The position numbers and the translations under genes are program-made. A DNA stretch of 8,992 bases from Panacagrimonas sp041635265 (GTDB lineage: Bacteria; Pseudomonadota; Gammaproteobacteria; Nevskiales; Nevskiaceae): NCBI GenBank assembly GCA_041635265.1, contig JBFJJV010000123.1, positions 1-8,992 on the forward strand, in the 5' to 3' direction. Within the stretch, counting starts at the first letter, position 1. Every line of letters begins with the position of its first letter. Under the pieces are notes generated by a model, which was not told where the DNA came from, did no database searches, and saw nothing but the letters and a program-made list of their open reading frames with translations. This document shows, piece by piece, positions 5,222-8,992 of this stretch.

Positions 5222-6430
5222 CTAGACACTGACGATACCGCCCTGCTGTAGTTGGCCGATTTCCGCAGTGCTTAGATTCAATACTTCGCTTAGCACCTGT
5301 TCGGTATCGGCGCCAAGGTCGGGTGCAGGCGCTGCGGGCAGGCGGCCGCTGCCGAAGTTCAAGGGAATGGCAGACGAAAGAACGTTGCCGATTCCTTGTT
5401 GTTTCACTTGGCTGAACATGGGATTGTCTATCGAGCAGGCTGGGTCTGAGTTCAACAGTTGCTTGATGCTCTGATACGGACCCCAGCAGACTGAGTGCGC
5501 GTCAAAGCGTTCCGCGACCTCTGAGAAAGGGCGCTGGGCAATCCAGGGTTGGATCAGTGCAGCAATGTCATTGCGCGCCCTGAAACGCTCGCCCTCATCA
5601 TTGAGATCGACCCCCAGTCGCCGACTGAGCTGCAATATTTCATCGCTGATTTCTGTAGCGGTGCAAAGTGAACGCCACTGCTTTCCGGTAAGGCCAACGA
5701 CCATGATGCGTTTCTGGTCACTGGTCAGAAAATCACGTCCAAAAGCACCGAACAAGTCATTGCCGCAGGCTTGGCGTTCGCCGCCCAATTGGGCTTCGGC
5801 GATAAAACCGAGGTGGCTCATCATCGCAAGCCCAACATCTTCGAGCGGCAATTTGATGTGCTGTCCTTCTCCGCTTCTTCGGCGGTGTCGCTCTGCCGCT
5901 AGTAGTCCAAGGGCCGCCATCTGGCCAGTAATCAAATCCCAAGCCGGCAGCACATGGTTGACGACGCCGTCGTGATCCTCCGGGCCCGTGATGAAGGGTA
6001 GTCCCAGGCGCGGATTGACGGTGTAATCCACTGCGGACCCGCCATTGCGATCTCCCTGTATGGTGAGTTGGATCAGGTCTTCGCGCCGCGCCCTGAGCGT
6101 TTCGTAATCCAGCCATCCGCGTGGCGGGAAATTGGTCAGCAGCAAACCTGTGTCCTCACCGGGCGCAGTTATGATGGCCTGTGCCAGCTCGCGACCTTCG
6201 GGTTTGCTGATATCGATGGCAACTGATTTTTTTGATTTATTGAGCCCCGCCCAGAACAGGCTGGTATTGTTCTCGGTGACCGGCCAGCGACGGTAATCGA
6301 GTCCGCCGCTAGGCGGGTCGATGCGAATAACTTCTGCTCCCATCTGCGCCAATGTCATGCCGCCGAGTGGAGCAGCCACAAAGGCGGAGACTTCGACGAT
6401 GCGCAGGCCCTTAAGAATGGAGGTATTCAT
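5222..6430 (-). CDS. mct: Mesaconyl-CoA C1-C4 CoA transferase (2-methylfumaryl-CoA isomerase), class III CoA-transferase fold
   Basis: Mct moves CoA within mesaconyl-CoA from the C1 to the C4 carboxyl. The enzyme is known from the 3-hydroxypropionate bicycle of Chloroflexus. The 402 residues have the CaiB/formyl-CoA transferase fold: GLRIVEVSAFVAAPLGGM at about 8-25, GLDYRRWPVT at 43-52, FWAGLNKSKKSVAID at about 59-73, and Asp165 in PAWDLITGQ, the usual catalytic Asp that forms the acyl anhydride. The blocks GGSAVDYTVNPRLGLPFITGP (about 130-150) and FGAFGRDF (227-234) resemble Mct as I remember it more than generic succinyl-CoA-dependent transferases. The start overlaps the upstream acyl-CoA dehydrogenase stop as ATGA (6427-6430); no clear Shine-Dalgarno is seen, so coupling is expected. 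If not Mct, it would be an intermolecular CoA-transferase for a C5 dicarboxylate such as mesaconate, itaconate or methylsuccinate. Confidence 0.78.
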   Translation of the reverse strand: MNTSILKGLRIVEVSAFVAAPLGGMTLAQMGAEVIRIDPPSGGLDYRRWPVTENNTSLFWAGLNKSKKSVAIDISKPEGRELAQAIITAPGEDTGLLLTNFPPRGWLDYETLRARREDLIQLTIQGDRNGGSAVDYTVNPRLGLPFITGPEDHDGVVNHVLPAWDLITGQMAALGLLAAERHRRRSGEGQHIKLPLEDVGLAMMSHLGFIAEAQLGGERQACGNDLFGAFGRDFLTSDQKRIMVVGLTGKQWRSLCTATEISDEILQLSRRLGVDLNDEGERFRARNDIAALIQPWIAQRPFSEVAERFDAHSVCWGPYQSIKQLLNSDPACSIDNPMFSQVKQQGIGNVLSSAIPLNFGSGRLPAAPAPDLGADTEQVLSEVLNLSTAEIGQLQQGGIVSV

Positions 6431-8118
6431 CGCGAAAGTGCCGCCGCCGGTTTGAGCGCATCCTCAAGCAGGCTGCGCGCGACGACTTTCAGTGCCAGTG
6501 TTTCTTCAGCGCCTTCAAAGATGGAGAGCACTCGCGCGTCAACAAAATAACGACTGACGGCCACTTCCTCGGCATAGCCCATGCCGCCATGAATCTGCAA
6601 CATTTCGCGCGTTACCAATTCGGCTGAGCGGCAGGCGAATAATTTGACCAGGCTGGCTTCCATGCGGCCTTGACCCTGATTCATGAGTTCACCAACGGCA
6701 TAGGTGAGATAACGGCTGGCCACGTAACGTGCTGCCATCTTTGCGAGCTTGGCGCCCGTCAGCGGGTAATCCATCAGTCGCGCGCCGAAAACCTTGCGTT
6801 CCGCGGCGTACTGCAACCCAGCCAGCAAGGCGGCGCGCATGACACCCGAGGCACGTGCGGCGGTCTGCATGCGTCCACCCATCATCCCCGTCATGGTGTA
6901 GTAGAAGCCCTTGCCGAGCCCGGCCTCTTCGCCGATGACATTGGCATCGGGCACGAAGAAATTCTCAAAATTCAGATCAAACGAATGCATGCCGCGGTAG
7001 CCGATCGTCGCGATGGCACGGCCCGTGAGGCAACCGCCACCGTCCTCCTGCCGGTAGTCGAAGGCGTGACCTTCATAAGAAGGCTTCTCGACCAGCAGCA
7101 GACTCAGACCTTTATGGCCGAGCGTGCGGTCCGCATCGGTGCGAGTGACGACCATCAGCACGCCCGCCTTGCCAGCAAAAGTACACCAGGTCTTGGCTCC
7201 ATTGAGTAACCAGCCGCCCTCCGTGCGAGTGCCCCTCAGATTGAGGCTGGCCACGTCGGAACCGTAATCGGGTTCGGTGATGGCAATTCCGCAGAGCGGA
7301 TCACCGACGGCGATGCGCGGCAGCCATTTTTCTTTCTGTTCAGCGGTGCCGCCGGTCATCAGGGCGCGCGACAGAATTTCGGGTCGGGTGATCAGGCTGC
7401 CGGCTGCGGCCAGCGAAGCCTGGGACAGGGCTTCCGTGACCACGATCGTGGTGAGACTGTCTTCTGCTTCGCCCGGGGCGCTGCCGCCGTAGGTTTCGGG
7501 GATGGATAAACCAAAAACGCCCATTTCCCGCAGTGGCTGCAACAGGGATTCCTCCGGGACGGTCAGGTCCTGGCGGTGAATTTCCTCTGCCAGGGGGGCG
7601 ACGACATCGCTTGCAAAGCGCTGAAATTGCGCCTGAATCATTGCCAGTTCTTCTCTGATGGGAACATCAGCGAGCTTGTCCGGATCCTGCGCAATCTGTT
7701 TCGCAGCCTTATGCAGTGCGGCACCTGACAGGCAATGGCGTTGCAGGGTTCTCAGCTGTGGTGCCGTGCTGAGTGCGTAGAGTGAATCGGCTGGCAAATC
7801 GAGTTCTGCAAACAGGATTTCGAGACGGCCACGCACCAGGGAAATCGCTTCGGCAGCAAAGATCAGGCCGAGTTGATGATCCAGCCCTTGCTGCTTGTTC
7901 CTGGAAAGTGCCTGCAGGCAGGTTTCCGCTGCCAGCAGTTCGGCATTGGCCCAGGCCAGTTCGTAGCAGGGAACTTGCTCGACATCGAGTTTTCCGGCAT
8001 CGAGGCGATTTCCTGTTGCGCAACGCGTGGCCAGTGCACGGCTTGCGACATCGAGCGCAGAGCGAATCTGGCCGAGCAGGGCCAGAGCTGAGGCGGAAAG
8101 TGAGTCTGAAGACGTCAT
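6427..8118 (-). CDS. mcd: Long acyl-CoA dehydrogenase, methylsuccinyl-CoA dehydrogenase (Mcd) type
   Basis: Predicted to be an FAD enzyme that oxidises an acyl-CoA, probably (2S)-methylsuccinyl-CoA, to the enoyl-CoA (mesaconyl-CoA), passing electrons to ETF. The 563 residues comprise an extra helical N-terminal region of about 155 residues and then a full acyl-CoA dehydrogenase core: VFGLSIPETYGG at 201-212, the flavin-binding TEPDYGSD at 281-288, ARASGVMRAALLAG near 421-434, QIHGGMGYAEE at 508-518 and the catalytic base Glu535 in IFEGAEE. The N-terminal extension and the TIGYRGM and RMQTAARASGV blocks match the Mcd subgroup. The ORF runs upstream to an ATG at 8178, but the ATG at 8118 is preferred: it is 1 nt after the lyase stop and is preceded by AGAGGA at 8130-8135. 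Its partners are mct downstream and a citramalyl-CoA-lyase-like gene upstream. Other branched dicarboxylyl-CoA substrates are possible. Confidence 0.8.
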   Translation of the reverse strand: MTSSDSLSASALALLGQIRSALDVASRALATRCATGNRLDAGKLDVEQVPCYELAWANAELLAAETCLQALSRNKQQGLDHQLGLIFAAEAISLVRGRLEILFAELDLPADSLYALSTAPQLRTLQRHCLSGAALHKAAKQIAQDPDKLADVPIREELAMIQAQFQRFASDVVAPLAEEIHRQDLTVPEESLLQPLREMGVFGLSIPETYGGSAPGEAEDSLTTIVVTEALSQASLAAAGSLITRPEILSRALMTGGTAEQKEKWLPRIAVGDPLCGIAITEPDYGSDVASLNLRGTRTEGGWLLNGAKTWCTFAGKAGVLMVVTRTDADRTLGHKGLSLLLVEKPSYEGHAFDYRQEDGGGCLTGRAIATIGYRGMHSFDLNFENFFVPDANVIGEEAGLGKGFYYTMTGMMGGRMQTAARASGVMRAALLAGLQYAAERKVFGARLMDYPLTGAKLAKMAARYVASRYLTYAVGELMNQGQGRMEASLVKLFACRSAELVTREMLQIHGGMGYAEEVAVSRYFVDARVLSIFEGAEETLALKVVARSLLEDALKPAAALSR

Positions 8119-8119
8119 C

Positions 8120-8992
8120 TTATGTTCTGTCCTCTGTGGGGATCGGGTGGCTAACCTGAGCGCGGCGCAAGACCTCACGTGCGCGCAGAACGACCGGCAT
8201 GTCTACCATTCTGCCCTCGAATTCCAGTGCTCCGCGCCCTTCAGCCTCGGCCCTGTCATAGGCGGCGAGCAAGGCGCGTGCATGTGCCACATCCGATTCG
8301 GGTGGGGAGAACATCTGGTTCATGATCTGCACCTGATGCGGGTGAATGGCATAGCTGCCGACGAAGCCCATCTCACGAGCGCGCGCGATCAATTGCCCGA
8401 ACAGTTCCAAATCGCGGAACACCGAGATGGAACCAGGAAAACCAAAGGGCAAGATGCCCGCACGCCGACAGGCAAACAGCATCTGCTGGTTGGGACCGTA
8501 CAAGGCTTCGGGTGTGGGTTCTGCACCCGCCGATACCGAGAAATCTTCGGAGCCAAGAATCATCCCCATGAGGCGGGGAGTCGCCGTCGCAATTTCATCT
8601 AGCCTGGGCAAGGCATTGACATGCTCGATCTGGGCGATGAGCAGAGTGTGGCCCTTTGCGATTCCGCGCTCGGACTCCAATCGCTCGATTTGGGAATCCA
8701 GAGACTGCAACTGTGCCGCAGATTCGACCTTGGGCACCATCAGCGCGTGCACACCCGGGAACACTGCGGCAGCGAGATCGCCAGTGCTCAGCGCATCATC
8801 GGTATTGATGCGAACAATGGCAGCCGCTCCGGATTGTGTGACCTTGGGTAACGCAGATTGGATGGACGCGCGCGCTTCAGATTTTTGCGCCAGCGGGACG
8901 CTGTCTTCCATATCCAGAATATAGGCATCGGCCCCACGGGTATGCGCCGAGTTAACGAATTTGGCGACGTGCACGGGCACGAACAACATCGA
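8120..8992 (-). CDS. CitE/HpcH-family C-C lyase, likely citramalyl-CoA or malyl-CoA lyase (5' partial)
   Basis: This TIM-barrel, Mg-dependent family cleaves or forms 3-hydroxyacyl-CoA thioesters such as malyl-CoA and citramalyl-CoA. The gene runs off the window end: the last codon visible upstream of the Met at 8989 is Ser, giving SMLFVPVH, like the usual internal RSMLFVPG motif, so that Met is probably not the true start. Numbering from it, signatures are DAYILDMEDSVP (21-32), Arg60 in IVRINT, Glu122 in IAQIEHV, Glu148-Asp149 in GSEDF (the Glu-to-Asp metal-ligand spacing of 27 fits malyl-CoA lyases), AIHPHQV (214-220) and Asp263 in EGRMVDMPVV, the position of the lid Asp. The C-terminus is complete; the stop is 1 nt before the Mcd-like ATG. 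Next to mcd and mct, citramalyl-CoA to acetyl-CoA plus pyruvate is the most economical role, but the sequence alone does not separate it from malyl-CoA lyase. Confidence 0.82.
   Translation of the reverse strand, partial: SMLFVPVHVAKFVNSAHTRGADAYILDMEDSVPLAQKSEARASIQSALPKVTQSGAAAIVRINTDDALSTGDLAAAVFPGVHALMVPKVESAAQLQSLDSQIERLESERGIAKGHTLLIAQIEHVNALPRLDEIATATPRLMGMILGSEDFSVSAGAEPTPEALYGPNQQMLFACRRAGILPFGFPGSISVFRDLELFGQLIARAREMGFVGSYAIHPHQVQIMNQMFSPPESDVAHARALLAAYDRAEAEGRGALEFEGRMVDMPVVLRAREVLRRAQVSHPIPTEDRT
8130..8135 (-). promoter_or_regulatory. Shine-Dalgarno site deciding the Mcd-like start at 8118
   Basis: On the minus strand AGAGGA lies 11 nt upstream of the ATG at 8118. It sits inside the end of the lyase gene. 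It supports a 563-residue protein over the 583-residue reading from 8178, whose first 20 residues would overlap the lyase and show no family similarity that I can see. Confidence 0.55.

Noticed and set aside
6427..8178. Longer reading of the Mcd-like gene starting at 8178
   Set aside because: The extra 20 residues overlap the lyase coding end and are Arg-rich without similarity; the ATG at 8118 has a Shine-Dalgarno site and a 1-nt gap to the preceding stop.
8027..8602. 191-codon plus-strand frame opposite the lyase gene, and a similar 179-codon frame at 6670-7209
   Set aside because: Both are antisense to clear enzyme genes and show no recognisable domain.
1..8992. tRNA, rRNA, CRISPR array or full insertion sequence
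   Set aside because: No tRNA-like cloverleaf, no regular spaced repeats and no transposase or integrase reading frame were seen. The coding space is filled by metabolic genes.

Overview
This window looks like a catabolic island from a Gram-negative proteobacterium, most likely a betaproteobacterium of the Burkholderiales or Rhodocyclales type. That placement is inferred from the moderately high GC by eye, the compact operons with ATGA stop/start overlaps and Shine-Dalgarno sites, and the enzyme families present. No rRNA or other phylogenetic marker is in the window. Two transcription units converge at about position 5172-5221.

Forward unit (37 to 5171): the lower part of a catechol meta-cleavage pathway. 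In order it encodes 2-hydroxypenta-2,4-dienoate hydratase (DmpE/XylJ type), its paralogue 4-oxalocrotonate decarboxylase (DmpH/XylI type), a small and apparently decayed 4-oxalocrotonate tautomerase (DmpI/XylH position), acylating acetaldehyde dehydrogenase (DmpF), 4-hydroxy-2-oxovalerate aldolase (DmpG), an atypical short-chain dehydrogenase-like protein, and a double-length (fused) 4-OT-like tautomerase. Together they would take 2-hydroxymuconate through 4-oxalocrotonate, 2-hydroxypentadienoate and 4-hydroxy-2-oxovalerate to pyruvate and acetyl-CoA. The ring-cleavage dioxygenase and semialdehyde dehydrogenase are not in the window and are presumably upstream.

Reverse unit (8992 to 5222): three tightly packed genes for a CitE-like C-C lyase (5' end cut by the window edge), a long acyl-CoA dehydrogenase of methylsuccinyl-CoA dehydrogenase (Mcd) type, and a class III CoA-transferase-fold protein resembling mesaconyl-CoA C1-C4 CoA transferase (Mct, 2-methylfumaryl-CoA isomerase). 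Read as a pathway they suggest methylsuccinyl-CoA to mesaconyl-C1-CoA to mesaconyl-C4-CoA, then (with a hydratase not in the window) citramalyl-CoA to acetyl-CoA plus pyruvate. Both units would thus end in the same two products.

The most unusual local structure is the 1623-1953 interval. A perfect 11-bp direct repeat flanks a 116-bp segment that contains a nested inverted repeat and separates a good Shine-Dalgarno site from the start codon of the small 4-OT-like ORF. That ORF keeps the 4-OT N-terminus (Pro1, Arg11) but loses the rest. This suggests the canonical tautomerase has decayed and the fused tautomerase at the operon end has taken over. The fused protein itself splits its catalytic residues between its two halves.
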